Source of the DNA: Parageobacillus sp. KH3-4
GTDB taxonomy: Bacteria > Bacillota > Bacilli > Bacillales > Anoxybacillaceae
Assembly: GCF_022846435.1 (NCBI RefSeq)
Contig: NZ_AP025627.1
Coordinates: forward strand, 2,266,001-2,330,000
Direction: 5' to 3'
DNA: 64,000 nt
Shown here: one piece after another, positions 33,261 to 41,766 of the stretch
Position numbering within the stretch: the first letter of the stretch is position 1
Layout of the letters: each line of letters begins with the position of its first letter
Program-made: the position numbers and the translations under genes
Notes under the pieces: generated by a model
Databases searched by the model: none
Told to the model about the DNA's origin: nothing
What the model saw: the letters and a program-made list of their open reading frames with translations, nothing else

Positions 33261-34325
33261 GTGGCCATTATGGAATCAGAAGCAAAAAACGTTTTAAAAG
33301 ATTTACTTTACAACCAACTAAAACCTTTAGTAAGAAAAATTGATACAAAAGCCTATTATCCCCGTGAATTTTTAGAAAATATCGGGAAATACGGTTTCCT
33401 TTTGTCAGCTGGGCTTTCGAAAAAAGAGGTTCTTTCCCGCGAAATACAATTAGTCGAGGAAACAGCAAAAATATGCATGACAACCGCTTTTACCCTTTGG
33501 TGCCATTTAGCAGCGCTCACATACTTGCGCACATGCGAAAACTCTTACCTTAAAAATGAGGTTTTGCCGCTGCTTGAAAATGGAAAAACGCTTGGAGGAA
33601 CCGGATTGTCAAATCCGATGAAATATTACGATGGACTTGAATCTCTCCATTTGAAAGCAGAACGGACCCAGAAAGGATATATCATTAATGGCCATCTGCC
33701 GTCTGTCTCAAACTTAGGGCCAAATCACTGGTTCGGCATTATCGCATCCGTTAATGAAAAACAGCGGATCATGGCGTTTGTCCCATGCCATGCTCAAGGA
33801 TTGGCGTTAAAAGAGAAGCTAGACTATTTGGGGATGAATGGAAGCGCAACGTATGCATGCACATTCAATGACGTGTTCATTCCAGATCAATGGATGATTT
33901 CTGAACATGCGGATGACTTTGTGCGAAAAATACGTCCGATATTTCTTATTTATCAAATCCCGCTGGGATTGGGAGTCACAGCCGCTTCTATCCAGTCAAT
34001 GAAAAAAATACAAAACAAACAAAACGGATGCAATCGATATTTAAGCATTCAACCGGAGGAACTAGAAAACGAACTAATATCCATCCGCAAAGAAATATAT
34101 CGTCTTGTTCAATCGCCTGATTTGACGCAATATTGCGAAGATTTATTAAGAATCCGTTTAAACGTTACTTATCTCACTTTAAAAGCGGTCCATGGCTCAA
34201 TGTTACATCATGGAGGAGCCGGTTACTTGCAACAAAGCGATCCATCCCGCAGATTAAGAGAATCATACTTCCTCGCCAACTTAACGCCTACGGTGAAACA
34301 TTTGGAAAAACTATTAAATAAATAG
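33261..34325 (+). CDS. Acyl-CoA dehydrogenase-like flavoprotein (DszC/SfnB-like?)
   Basis: 354-residue member of the acyl-CoA dehydrogenase fold: helical N-terminal domain (to about residue 100), beta domain with GTGLSNPMKYYDGLESLHLK and TQKGYIINGHLPSVSNLGPN, and a C-terminal helical domain with LKAVHGSMLHHGGAGYLQQS. Instead of the usual WITNG it has the looser YIINGHLPSVSN, and no catalytic Glu is evident, as in FMN-dependent monooxygenases of this fold (DszC, SfnB, desulfurisation enzymes). GTG start with AGGAGGTGG 7 nt upstream. Next to a sulfonate-type importer this suggests organosulfur or similar substrate oxidation; inference. Confidence 0.75.
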   Translation: MAIMESEAKNVLKDLLYNQLKPLVRKIDTKAYYPREFLENIGKYGFLLSAGLSKKEVLSREIQLVEETAKICMTTAFTLWCHLAALTYLRTCENSYLKNEVLPLLENGKTLGGTGLSNPMKYYDGLESLHLKAERTQKGYIINGHLPSVSNLGPNHWFGIIASVNEKQRIMAFVPCHAQGLALKEKLDYLGMNGSATYACTFNDVFIPDQWMISEHADDFVRKIRPIFLIYQIPLGLGVTAASIQSMKKIQNKQNGCNRYLSIQPEELENELISIRKEIYRLVQSPDLTQYCEDLLRIRLNVTYLTLKAVHGSMLHHGGAGYLQQSDPSRRLRESYFLANLTPTVKHLEKLLNK

Positions 34326-34503
34326 ACGATCCATAAGAAATACCGGCAAAACGATAGCAGAAAAGCTCTCTTGTTATATGAAACCTTTGATTAACGGCTT
34401 CCACATTTTTACAGATTCATTTATTTCGCGCTAAATTTAAGCAATTTAGCTAACTAAAAACATTGCACAAAACCATACATCTTCATTATTTTTTATAATA
34501 TTT

Positions 34504-34562
34504 GTGGTCAATTTGGTGGTCACGTGGTCAATAAGGTCGGAGTCTTACTCCGCCTTCTTTTT
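34504..34562 (+). other. GTGGTCA triplet repeat and terminator; gene-free stretch
   Basis: The heptamer GTGGTCA occurs three times in 34504-34529, followed by a hairpin terminator GGTCGGAGT / ACTCCGCC plus TTCTTTTT (34533-34562). The same heptamer follows the integrase stop at 40977. A partial copy of the hairpin (GGCCGGAGTCTTACTC) recurs near 35083. This may be the relic of an attachment-site region. The rest of 34326-34631 shows nothing. Confidence 0.4.
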
Positions 34563-34631
34563 GCAAAAAGGAGTCTACTCAAAACTAGTAGACTTCATTA
34601 ATGCCATTCATTCGGGTCAATATTGATATTG

Positions 34632-34991
34632 TTAGTTGTCTTTAAAAAAGTTCTTATATACATTTTGTTTTAAATAATTGTATTGTCTTTCATTCGTATC
34701 AGAGAAAGCTTCTTCCCTATTAGAAGGAATATCCATATATTCAATAGCTTCCGAGAATTGGGATTCTGTCAAATCATAACGCCGACCATTTATTTTATTG
34801 TAAAAATGCCAACCTTCAGGAGTCGGTGTTTTCAGTATTTCTCCACCAAATATATCGTTTACCACTAACGCAGTAACTCCACATTGTCCTTTTGCTGGAT
34901 TCTCAGGAGTCCATTTAGAGCTTGATTCGATTGACCAGACTTTCATTAAAACATTTTTAAGTTCAAGTATTTTCTCTTCTAAATTATGCAT
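34632..34991 (-). CDS. YunG family protein
   Basis: 119 residues matching the YunG family: SSKWTPENPAKGQCGVTALV near residue 25 (Cys-containing motif resembling papain-like hydrolases), GGEILKTPTPEGWHFYNKI with a His, and GRRYDLTESQF. The Cys/His/Asp pattern suggests a transglutaminase-like fold, but no activity is known to me. AAAGGAGGGGG precedes the ATG. It lies alone in the accessory region between the flavoprotein and an Imm5-like gene. Confidence 0.8.
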   Translation of the reverse strand: MHNLEEKILELKNVLMKVWSIESSSKWTPENPAKGQCGVTALVVNDIFGGEILKTPTPEGWHFYNKINGRRYDLTESQFSEAIEYMDIPSNREEAFSDTNERQYNYLKQNVYKNFFKDN

Positions 34992-35292
34992 TGATTACCC
35001 CCTCCTTTTTAAACCAAAAATTAACCAATGTGCATATAAAATTTCATTTTTTTAATTATTATTACAATTATGACTGATCAAGAAGGCCGGAGTCTTACTC
35101 TAAGTAGTTCAGATACTGTGGGGAAAATGTCAAAAAACAGTTTAAATAACAAATAACATACGAATTACAATGGGATTCGCACTCTAAATAACAGTATAAT
35201 TAGCACACAATAACTCCTGAATTTTATTCCAAGCGTTGTTTTTCATTTACTTGAATAAAAGCTATGTTTTTCTTTTTTGTTCATCAATTTCA

Positions 35293-35769
35293 TTATAATT
35301 TAAAACCTTTTTCTTTCTTTTTCATTGTAGTTAGCACTAGCTCTACGATTTCCAAAGGTAATTGCTGTAATTGTTTGATTTGCCATTCTCTTTCTTCGTT
35401 TATTGATTTACCTGCATGCTTCACAGCTTTCAAAGCATACAATGCTGCACCTAGTGAATGGTCTGCCATATGAGCAGTAGCAACGGCTTGTCCAATGGAT
35501 CGAGCTACCGCTATGGAAATCGGATTAGAAGATTCTCTTGCCGCAGCATGAGCATCTAATGAAGCCTTCATAGCATCACCTGTTGATACATTATCATTTT
35601 CCCATTCTTTTGCTACATTTAAAGCATGAATTAACCGCTTATCAATTTTTTCGTCAATGAGTGGTAATACATGTTCCGAACATTCTCTAGCCCATCTCAT
35701 TAGTCCGCGATGATTATCTTTAGTGAGGTATCCTCCACGGTGTACTGCAACAAAACGTTTATTTCGCAT
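35293..35769 (-). CDS. Imm5-like putative immunity protein
   Basis: 158-residue all-helical protein matching the Imm-5-like family found beside polymorphic toxins: FVAVHRGGYLTKDNHRGLMR, WARECSEHVLP, ALNVAKEWENDNVSTGDAMK, DAHAAARESSNPISIAVARS and the tail KQLQQLPLEIVELVL. AAGGAGG lies just before the ATG. No toxin gene is adjacent, so it is an orphan. Many bacilli carry such single copies, possibly as protection against neighbours. Confidence 0.8.
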   Translation of the reverse strand: MRNKRFVAVHRGGYLTKDNHRGLMRWARECSEHVLPLIDEKIDKRLIHALNVAKEWENDNVSTGDAMKASLDAHAAARESSNPISIAVARSIGQAVATAHMADHSLGAALYALKAVKHAGKSINEEREWQIKQLQQLPLEIVELVLTTMKKKEKGFKL

Positions 35770-36004
35770 ATTCTACCTCCTTAATATTATTCATCACACA
35801 AATACCATTCCTTTATTACAACTATACTGTTCATTAGTTTAAGAACAATCCTTCACAACTCGATATTTATTTTAACATAAAATTACAATTACCTATTGAA
35901 TACAACATTAATTTGGACGTTAACAATAACTATTGACATTTTATAATTTAGGGTGTGATCTGCTATGCGATTTCATATGTTAAAATCCAATAATCTTTGA
36001 TAAA

Positions 36005-36034
36005 AAAAGACCAAATCATTATGAGATTCGGTCT
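36005..36034 (-). terminator. Hairpin downstream of a small ORF
   Basis: Stem AGACCAAATC / GATTCGGTCT (one mismatch), ending in TTTTTTT on the minus strand. Could close the frameshifted small ORF at 36095. Confidence 0.65.
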
Positions 36035-36094
36035 AATAATTGGGCTGTTCCCCTTTGACAATATTAATGAAGCGAACTGGCATATCCTTATCAT

Positions 36095-36166
36095 TTAGTA
36101 CATGCCCTCCCGAAAGAATTCAACGTTAATACGCTGTTTAAATATCTCCTTTAGGTTTTTAAACAT
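36095..36166 (-). CDS. Possible small peptide gene, perhaps frameshifted
   Basis: GGGAGG precedes an ATG at 36166 and the frame MFKNLKEIFKQRINVEFFRE ends after 23 codons. One base over, the text continues GHVLNDKDMPVRFINIVKGE and QPNY with a stop near 36040, directly before a terminator. A ~45-residue protein broken by one base is likely; not recognised. Confidence 0.4.
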   Translation of the reverse strand: MFKNLKEIFKQRINVEFFREGMY

Positions 36167-36359
36167 TGCGATTCCTCCCTTTTATATGATATGTATGTAC
36201 GCAAAGATTTGGAAAAATTTTCATCAAAAGTATAGCATGGATAGGAAAAGGGTTCTATAGAAAATAAAAAACCCCCTATTAAAAACATTCCCACATATTG
36301 ACGCAATTTTCTAAATGGCTTATACTGGGTGTAGTCATTTATACAATCAACGTTTTTTG

Positions 36360-36580
36360 AGTTGTATCTTAACTATGAGGGATTGAAACTGGTTCGGTTT
36401 TGGTACTGTGTTTACTTCATCGAATACGTTTGTATCTTACCTATAAGGAATTGAAATTGTTTGACAAAGGTAAATCGTTGTTCCTTTTTGTCAGTTTTTA
36501 TCTTACCTATGAGGAATTGAAACGCTTCGATCAGATCCACTAAGTCATAAGGATCTGGACCAAGTTTTAAGGAATTGAAC
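36360..36580. CRISPR. Degenerate CRISPR array, three clear repeats plus a ghost, no cas genes
   Basis: Repeat 3 (36494-36523) is the 30-mer beginning GTTTTTATCTTACCTATGAG and ending GAATTGAAAC. Repeat 2 (36428-36457) differs at three positions and repeat 1 (36360-36389) at about five. A fourth, truncated copy ends at 36580 (AGGAATTGAAC). Spacers are 38, 36 and about 27-40 nt (36390-36427, 36458-36493, 36524 on). The ATTGAAAC end is typical of type I-B/III arrays in thermophilic bacilli. No leader or cas gene is visible, so the array cannot grow here. Confidence 0.85.
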
Positions 36581-36612
36581 AAAAGCCCTTCTCAAACGAG
36601 AGGGGCTTTTTA
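36581..36612. terminator. Hairpin terminator beside the CRISPR relic
   Basis: AAAAGCCCTTCTC / GAGAGGGGCTTTT with a 4-nt loop and A/T runs on both sides; probably ends the MBL transcript from the right. Confidence 0.75.
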
Positions 36613-36717
36613 CATGGAGTCCTTATCGTCGTCCTCATTGAAAAAGGATATTTAAAAATCATTTTCTCAAAGTAGCTCTCGGTCTTTGATAGGAAGGTTT
36701 GCTTCTCCTATTTAAAA

Positions 36718-37521
36718 TCATTCAATAATTCCAGGTATTATTGCTGGGTCATGATTTGCAATCACTCGGATACAATCTTTTCTTTTTGAAAAGTCCTTCA
36801 ACCATTTCAATGATAGGTAAGCAGCTTTTTTATCTGTTGTTACACCAGGTAATATCATTTCTTCCCATGATTTTTCTGAATAACCAACATCACTGGCTAA
36901 TACCAACCATCCATTTCGCATTTTCACTAATATCGAAACCATTCCATCACTATGACCAGGAGTATGAACAAGGTACAGAGATTCATCTCCAAATAAATCA
37001 TACCCTTTTTTATAAGGACCATATGGTATGTCTGTTAAACTAAAGGTATCAATAGAAACACCATTCCACATTGATTTTATGTAACCAATTCTTTTATGTG
37101 CAGCCTTCCATTCTATTTCGTTTGTAAGAATCTTTTTAGCATCTTGTACATGTTTCAAACCGCTAACATGGTCTGAATGCAAATGTGTAAGTATAACAAA
37201 ATCTAAATCCTTACTTTTTATTCCCAAAGAATCAAGTTTTTCAGCTATTGAATCTCCTTCTGGAAGGTCACCCTTAAACATAGAGTAAGCTAAACTTCCT
37301 AGATGTTTTTTTTGATTAAACCTAATCTCTTCATGCCAACCAGTATCCACTAAAATGAGTCCCTTTGGATGCTCGATTAAATAAGAAGACACAGGAACCC
37401 ACATCTTTTTAGTCTTACCCCTTAGCCACCCTGTAAATGGGATAGGATGCAAAGTTTTTTCCTTATAAGCCAACGCTCGGTCAATGTAAACCTTACCTGT
37501 GTGCAAAACATGCACTTTCAT
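36718..37521 (-). CDS. MBL-fold N-acyl homoserine lactonase family protein
   Basis: 267-residue metallohydrolase of the AHL-lactonase branch. Zinc motif LTHLHSDHVSGLKH near residue 112 (HxHxDH), HTPGHSDGMVS near 188, LASDVGYSEKSW with the bridging Asp and ANHDPAIIPG with the last His. Opens a lactone ring, classically of acyl-homoserine lactones, though members also act on other lactones. No signal peptide. Unusually for a lone Bacillus gene it sits in an accessory island, likely acquired by transfer. Codon and base composition are AT-richer than the paa region. Confidence 0.85.
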   Translation of the reverse strand: MKVHVLHTGKVYIDRALAYKEKTLHPIPFTGWLRGKTKKMWVPVSSYLIEHPKGLILVDTGWHEEIRFNQKKHLGSLAYSMFKGDLPEGDSIAEKLDSLGIKSKDLDFVILTHLHSDHVSGLKHVQDAKKILTNEIEWKAAHKRIGYIKSMWNGVSIDTFSLTDIPYGPYKKGYDLFGDESLYLVHTPGHSDGMVSILVKMRNGWLVLASDVGYSEKSWEEMILPGVTTDKKAAYLSLKWLKDFSKRKDCIRVIANHDPAIIPGIIE

Positions 37522-37704
37522 TTATAAACACTCCCCCAACAATTAAATGACATGTCATCTATTGATTTTATTTTAAAAAAAACAGAAAATTTTTGTATTT
37601 CTTATCGAATTAACCTACCCCGTTAGCCAACCATGAAGCAAGCTTTACCATAGATGATGGAATAAATTTTATTCTTCCATAGGAGTATAAAGGTCCCTTT
37701 TTTT

Positions 37705-37905
37705 TTAAAACAATTCATTGAAAAAAATATAGTTCATGAACATTTTTTGGAATGAACCTTCATCCTTGATCGGGAGTCCCTTTGAGGATTGGTAATAGCA
37801 TTTCTGGTGGATAACGGTGTTAATGATATCGAGGAACACTTTCTCGTCCATTTGGACCGGCTCCGAACAAATAGGACAACGTAACCGACCGACGATTTCG
37901 AACAC
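37705..37905 (-). CDS. Small CxxC protein, hypothetical
   Basis: 66 residues from a GTG start with AGGAGGTG upstream. The N-terminus IVGRLRCPICSEPVQMDEKV holds a CPIC knuckle and a second Cys with a His (VIHQKCYY) occurs about 25 residues on, so a zinc site of C2HC type is likely. Function unknown; I take it as real because of the ribosome site and the motif. Confidence 0.6.
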   Translation of the reverse strand: MFEIVGRLRCPICSEPVQMDEKVFLDIINTVIHQKCYYQSSKGLPIKDEGSFQKMFMNYIFFNELF

Positions 37906-37940
37906 AGAATCACCTCCTCAATACTTCATTCCACAAAAAT

Positions 37941-37966
37941 AAAAAAAGCCCTGCCAGAAGGCAGGA
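37941..37966 (-). terminator. Terminator
   Basis: CCTGCC / GGCAGG stem with a 4-nt loop and seven T residues on the minus strand. A second hairpin, AGCTTGTC / GACAAGCT (37972-37996), lies beside it. Follows the small gene at 38104. Confidence 0.8.
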
Positions 37967-38103
37967 TTATAGCTTGTCGACAAAATTGACAAGCTGAAAA
38001 GAACCTATAGGCTCTTTAAAGATGGTGTTGAGTAAACCATCAATTGATCATTTATTCAGTTTGCGAATCGAGAAAAATGGATCCACATGATGAACCAAAA
38101 TTT

Positions 38104-38304
38104 TTAGAAAACGCGCCGTCTTCCAAATCTTAAAAGAAAAAGAGCAGCGATTAAGAAAAATGGGATAAATCTTCTCCCAAAGCCGGTGCGAAGAAACATT
38201 CCCCCTGGTGGCGGATCTCCGTCTATCACTCCTCTATGAACTCTTCCATAACGATCTATAACCTCAACCGGTTCTCCCTGATATCTGCGAACTAAATGTT
38301 CCAC
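38104..38304 (-). CDS. Small basic protein with C-terminal hydrophobic helix
   Basis: 66 residues, GTG start with AAAGGAGGG 7-8 nt upstream. The first 45 residues (EHLVRRYQGEPVEVIDRYGR, HRGVIDGDPPPGG) look like a small beta domain; the end (IPFFLIAALFLLRFGRRR) is one membrane segment followed by arginines. Similar short proteins occur in spore-forming bacilli. Function unknown. Confidence 0.6.
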   Translation of the reverse strand: MEHLVRRYQGEPVEVIDRYGRVHRGVIDGDPPPGGMFLRTGFGRRFIPFFLIAALFLLRFGRRRVF

Positions 38305-38486
38305 TTTATCCCTCCTTTCTTACACAGGAGATTTTGGAATAGGAGGGTCATGAACAAGTCTCATCCATTTTTTTGTGAATAAGGTACTCTATTAGGAGCT
38401 GCAGAATACAATGATTTTAACGTTTTAATCGATATACTTAGACGATAGGCTTACTTCCCATAATGTTTGTCCCAATAGATACTTTG

Positions 38487-38519
38487 AAAAAGGACAGATC
38501 ATTAACAATCTGCCCTTTT
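38487..38519. terminator. Terminator hairpin
   Basis: AAAAGGACAGAT / ATCTGCCCTTTT with one mismatch and an 8-nt loop; T-rich on the plus side. Downstream of the YjcZ-like gene on the minus strand. Confidence 0.6.
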
Positions 38520-38597
38520 CCTTTTCAATAAACGAAACCACCTATTCCGATTAAAAAAAGAATTTAAGGGGAGTGTTTAATGTCAGCCTTGTGGGGA

Positions 38598-38696
38598 TTA
38601 ATAACCGCCTAGACCTGTACAAGAACATCCTACAATGATAAGTAAGATGAATAGGACAACAACTAAGGTAAAAGCTCTACTAATTCCATCACTCAT
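38598..38696 (-). CDS. YjcZ family sporulation protein
   Basis: A 32-codon gene with a perfect AGGAGGTG 7 nt before the ATG. The peptide, MSDGISRAFTLVVVLFILLI then IVGCSCTGLGGY, is the classic YjcZ pattern: short polar start, one hydrophobic membrane segment with VVLFILLIIVG, and a GGY end. Such peptides are made in the mother cell or forespore. The two Cys after the membrane segment are unusual. Too short for routine gene finders. Confidence 0.85.
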   Translation of the reverse strand: MSDGISRAFTLVVVLFILLIIVGCSCTGLGGY

Positions 38697-38840
38697 ATCT
38701 AACACCTCCTATTGAGTATTGTGGGATAGCTAATTGCCATCCCTACTTCTAAGATATGTTCTAAGAAAAAGTTGGATTGAACAAACTCATCAACTGATAA
38801 GAAAATTCCACTTCTATCTAAATTCTAATTTATATACATT

Positions 38841-38871
38841 AAAAGAGCTCAGATCTAAAACAGATCTGAGC
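38841..38871 (-). terminator. Terminator of the amidase fragment
   Basis: Perfect 10-bp stem GCTCAGATCT / AGATCTGAGC with a 5-nt loop, followed by TCTTTTAA on the minus strand. Confidence 0.7.
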
Positions 38872-38927
38872 CAATCTTGTCAGCTTTTGTAGACAAGCTG
38901 AATCCCTACCACGAACAGCCGGAGCGG

Positions 38928-39275
38928 TTACACAATAATTGCTGGATATCCTTTCTTTTTGAGTTCTTCAGCTAGTTTTTCAGCGTTGTTGCGATCGGCA
39001 AATGCCCCGACTTGCACGCGATACAATTTTCCGTCTTGTTGTGGTTGCGATGGTGTTGAGTTTGCTTTTTTCTTCAAGCCAAACGCCTTCACGATACCTT
39101 GAACATGGCCATATGCGATTTGTTGCAGGGACTGCTCTGATTTCAATTTTGCCGCATCATTCGCATTGTCGATAAACAGATTTTCTGTGAGAATCGCTGA
39201 CATCTTCGTTTCACGCAACACCGCATAGTTCGCACGTTTTTTTCCTCGGTCAGTCACATTGATCGCTTTCATGAT
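38928..39275 (-). pseudogene. N-acetylmuramoyl-L-alanine amidase, C-terminal fragment with SPOR domain
   Basis: The frame opens with KAINVTDRGKKRANYAVLRE followed by TKMSAILTENLFIDNANDAA, the last third of an Amidase_3 (CwlC-type) zinc amidase including the catalytic Glu (LTEN), then a linker and a SPOR domain (LYRVQVGAFADRNNAEKLAE). The N-terminal zinc-binding part is gone; upstream sequence is unrelated remains of immA. So this is a 5'-truncated cell-wall hydrolase, probably cut by the same event that left the element fragments. Confidence 0.85.
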
Positions 39276-39803
39276 CTCGACTAGGTTTTACATAAGACTA
39301 AAGATTTTTCGCCCAGAAGATATTAGTCCATTAATAATTTCAAGAAAATTAGGCATTTTTCTCCGCGAAAAGCCGTTCCCTTCAACACATCAAGTTGTGG
39401 GCCGCTTTCGCTGCATTGTTGTCGACTCCCGACTTCTAAAGAAGCAAAACGAGAAGCCTTCTTTCATGAGTTGTGTCACATATTAAGGCACGTTGGTATA
39501 CAGAGTATGATGCCGGAAGCTTTTCGGGAGCTGCAAGAACGGGACGCAAACCATTTTACTAAATATGCTGCTATTCCCTTTCACATGTTAAGATTCATTG
39601 ACTGGCGCGAGCCATACATAGTTGAGCATATGTCCAATATGTTTAAAGTAACACCAGAGTTATGCGAAGAACGCTTAACACAGATTAGAAATCGTATATT
39701 AGTCAAACAATCGAGCAATGGAGCAAAATTAGCACATCCAAAGGTAAAACATCATAAATTGTACCAAAAATTCTCCCGAAATCTCCTTAAGATAACAGTA
39801 TGA
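39259..39803 (+). pseudogene. immA: ImmA/IrrE-type metallopeptidase, frameshifted
   Basis: Plus-strand text begins IRLKIFRPEDISPLIISRKL GIFLREKPFPSTHQV, shifts frame near 39440, and continues EAFFHELCHILRHVGIQSMM with the zinc motif HELCH, PEAFRELQERDANHFTKYAA and PELCEERLTQIRNRI. This is the anti-repressor protease of ICEBs1/phi105-type elements that cleaves the ImmR repressor. The neighbouring immR and the N-terminus are missing. It lies directly before the integrase relic, as in ICEBs1 (int next to immA). Confidence 0.82.
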
Positions 39804-39828
39804 ATGATTGTGCAAAAAGGGGATGGCG

Positions 39829-40974
39829 ATGGCCTATTTTCGAAAAGTAAAAGCGAAAAACAAAAAAGAATATACATGGTCTTTTACGATAGATATCGGA
39901 AGGGATCCGGAAACAGGAAAACGAAAACAAATCACACGCCGCGGCTTTGAGTCAAAAAAAGATGCAGAAAATGCAGCTGCTCAACTTCTACTGGAAATCG
40001 AAAAGGGCGAATATATCCAACCCAAACCAATCACTTTAAAAGAATTTATGATTGATTGGTTGGAAAATGTAGCAAAGCAAAACGTAAAACCTTCCACATT
40101 TGCTGTTTATAAAAGAATCATCCCAAAGTTTGGTCACATGAAACTCGAACAAATAAAACCTGTGATGATTACGAAATACTATCATTCGCTTATTTAATGA
40201 AGGATTATCTGCAGAATATGTTGAATATATTCATTCTATCTTGAAACAAGCTTTTGATACAGCTGTCAAATGGGAATATATCAAAAACAATATCATTCAT
40301 AAAGTGGACAAGCCAAAACGAAAAAGAAAACAGGTAAATACTTGGACGATTGAAGAATGCAATCGCTTTTTAGAATATGCGAAAAAGGATAGCAAACCAC
40401 ATTTCTATATTTTGTATCTTTTAGCGATTTATACGGGGATGCGCCGCGGCGAAATCCTTGGATTAAAATGGACCGATGTGAATTTCGAGCAGAAGAAAAT
40501 TAGTGTAAGTAGAACGCTTTATTATACGAAAGAAAATGGGATTTTTGAACAATCCACTAAAACGAAGGATCCGTCAGAGTCATTTCGATTTCTGACTTTG
40601 TGATTAACGAATTGAAAAGGCATCGCATTTGGCAAATGGAGAGAAAATTAAAGTTTGGAATTCCTTATTCAGAAGATGGATACATTACAGCAAATTCAAA
40701 AGGTGAGCCGTTAAATCCCAATTATGTGTATAACCACTTCACCAAGATGATTGAAAAGGCAGGAGTAAAGAAAATTCGTTTTCATGATTTGCGCCACACT
40801 CACGCAACAATTATGCTTCAATTAGGAGAACATCCGAAAATCGTCTCTGAACGTCTTGGTCATTCATCCATCGAGATGACCATGAACACCTATTCTCATG
40901 TTACCCCTGATATGCAGCAAGAATCATCCGACCGTTTTGAAAGAGCACTGAAAAAACTCCACAAAGTCAAATAA
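39829..40974 (+). pseudogene. int: Tyrosine recombinase (integrase), two frameshifts
   Basis: Phage/ICE integrase in three frames. Part 1 has the AP2-like arm-binding start and SAM-like domain (YTWSFTIDIGRDPETGKRKQ, LKEFMIDWLENVAKQNVKPS). Part 2 (from about 40190) carries LAIYTGMRRGEILGLKWTDV with the first catalytic Arg. Part 3 (from about 40590) has IRFHDLRHTHATIMLQLG (HxLRH), VSERLGHSSIEMTMNTYSHV with the His and the Tyr nucleophile. Joined length about 380. Catalytic residues are intact, so decay is recent. Start at 39829 after AAAAGGGG. Confidence 0.88.
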
Positions 40975-40998
40975 TGTGGTCAAATGACAAAAAATGCA

Positions 40999-41031
40999 GC
41001 GCAACTCCTTGATAGAACAAGGGTGTTGCGC
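40999..41031 (+). terminator. Terminator after integrase
   Basis: GCGCAACTCCTTG / CAAGGGTGTTGCGC with a 6-nt loop, 24 nt after the stop codon. Confidence 0.7.
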
Positions 41032-41480
41032 TTATGTGTTTACATGAAACCACTAAACACACTTTGATGGTTGGATTTATCTGACCCGTCCGTTTTGGAA
41101 ACGACATGCCACGTTAGACATAAAAGCTAGAACATTGCCCCGCGCAGCGCGATCAGAAAGCGGGGCAGCCGCTCCCTCCCAAAAATTATCCACAGCCTTA
41201 CCTTTTTTGAAAGCGTCAGGTGTTTATTTTTGTAATTTGTCCCCTTTCCGATTTGTAAGATCACTCCCGTGTAGATTTGGACGGCGCATTTTCGCTTTTC
41301 CAATACGCGTTTCCTCTCCCAAGCTTAAAATATCACGATTCCATATCCTTGTTGATCTTCTAATTATGGTTGAGCCGCGTCTATCCACTTTTTTACATAA
41401 CTATGAGTTTTACGGCGCAATCTTGACAATAAAAAGACAATATTATATTTTAAAAACATATTATTTTATACTTAACTGCA
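41032..41480. other. Gene-free interval downstream of integrase
   Basis: Contains a GC-rich hairpin near 41136-41166 (CCCCGC...GCGGGG) and otherwise AT-rich sequence. A 118-codon open frame across it has no ribosome site and no protein-like pattern. Nothing else seen. Confidence 0.5.
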
Positions 41481-41520
41481 TAAAAGCGTAAAAGCTTAAA
41501 AGCATAAAAGTTTAAAAGTG
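41481..41520. repeat. Five tandem octamers TAAAAGNN
   Basis: Exactly 40 nt: TAAAAGCG, TAAAAGCT, TAAAAGCA, TAAAAGTT, TAAAAGTG. Located 247 nt before the amino-acid permease. Could be a slipped-strand repeat or a regulator-binding array. Confidence 0.85.
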
Positions 41521-41766
41521 TTTAAGCAAAAAGGGATGGATTCATGAGGAAGCTATTTTGATGCGCCCTAATTATTATACTTTTCCCTCCTCCAGCCAAT
41601 AAATTTGGATCACGGGGGAAAACAAATACTTTTTACATTATTTTCAGGACTCAATTGTTGATTTTGCCTTTGCAACCTTTCATCATCATTTTGCTTTCTC
41701 TAACTTTTTTATCATTATTTGCAATCCATCATCATGATAATATTGTGACAGAAAGGCAGGAACAAC

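Noticed and set aside
36551-36580. Fourth full CRISPR repeat
   Set aside because: Only the last ~11 nt match; counted as a ghost, not a repeat.
41135-41491. 118-codon open frame on the plus strand
   Set aside because: No ribosome site, no protein-like composition, overlaps a GC-rich hairpin and AT-rich spacer.
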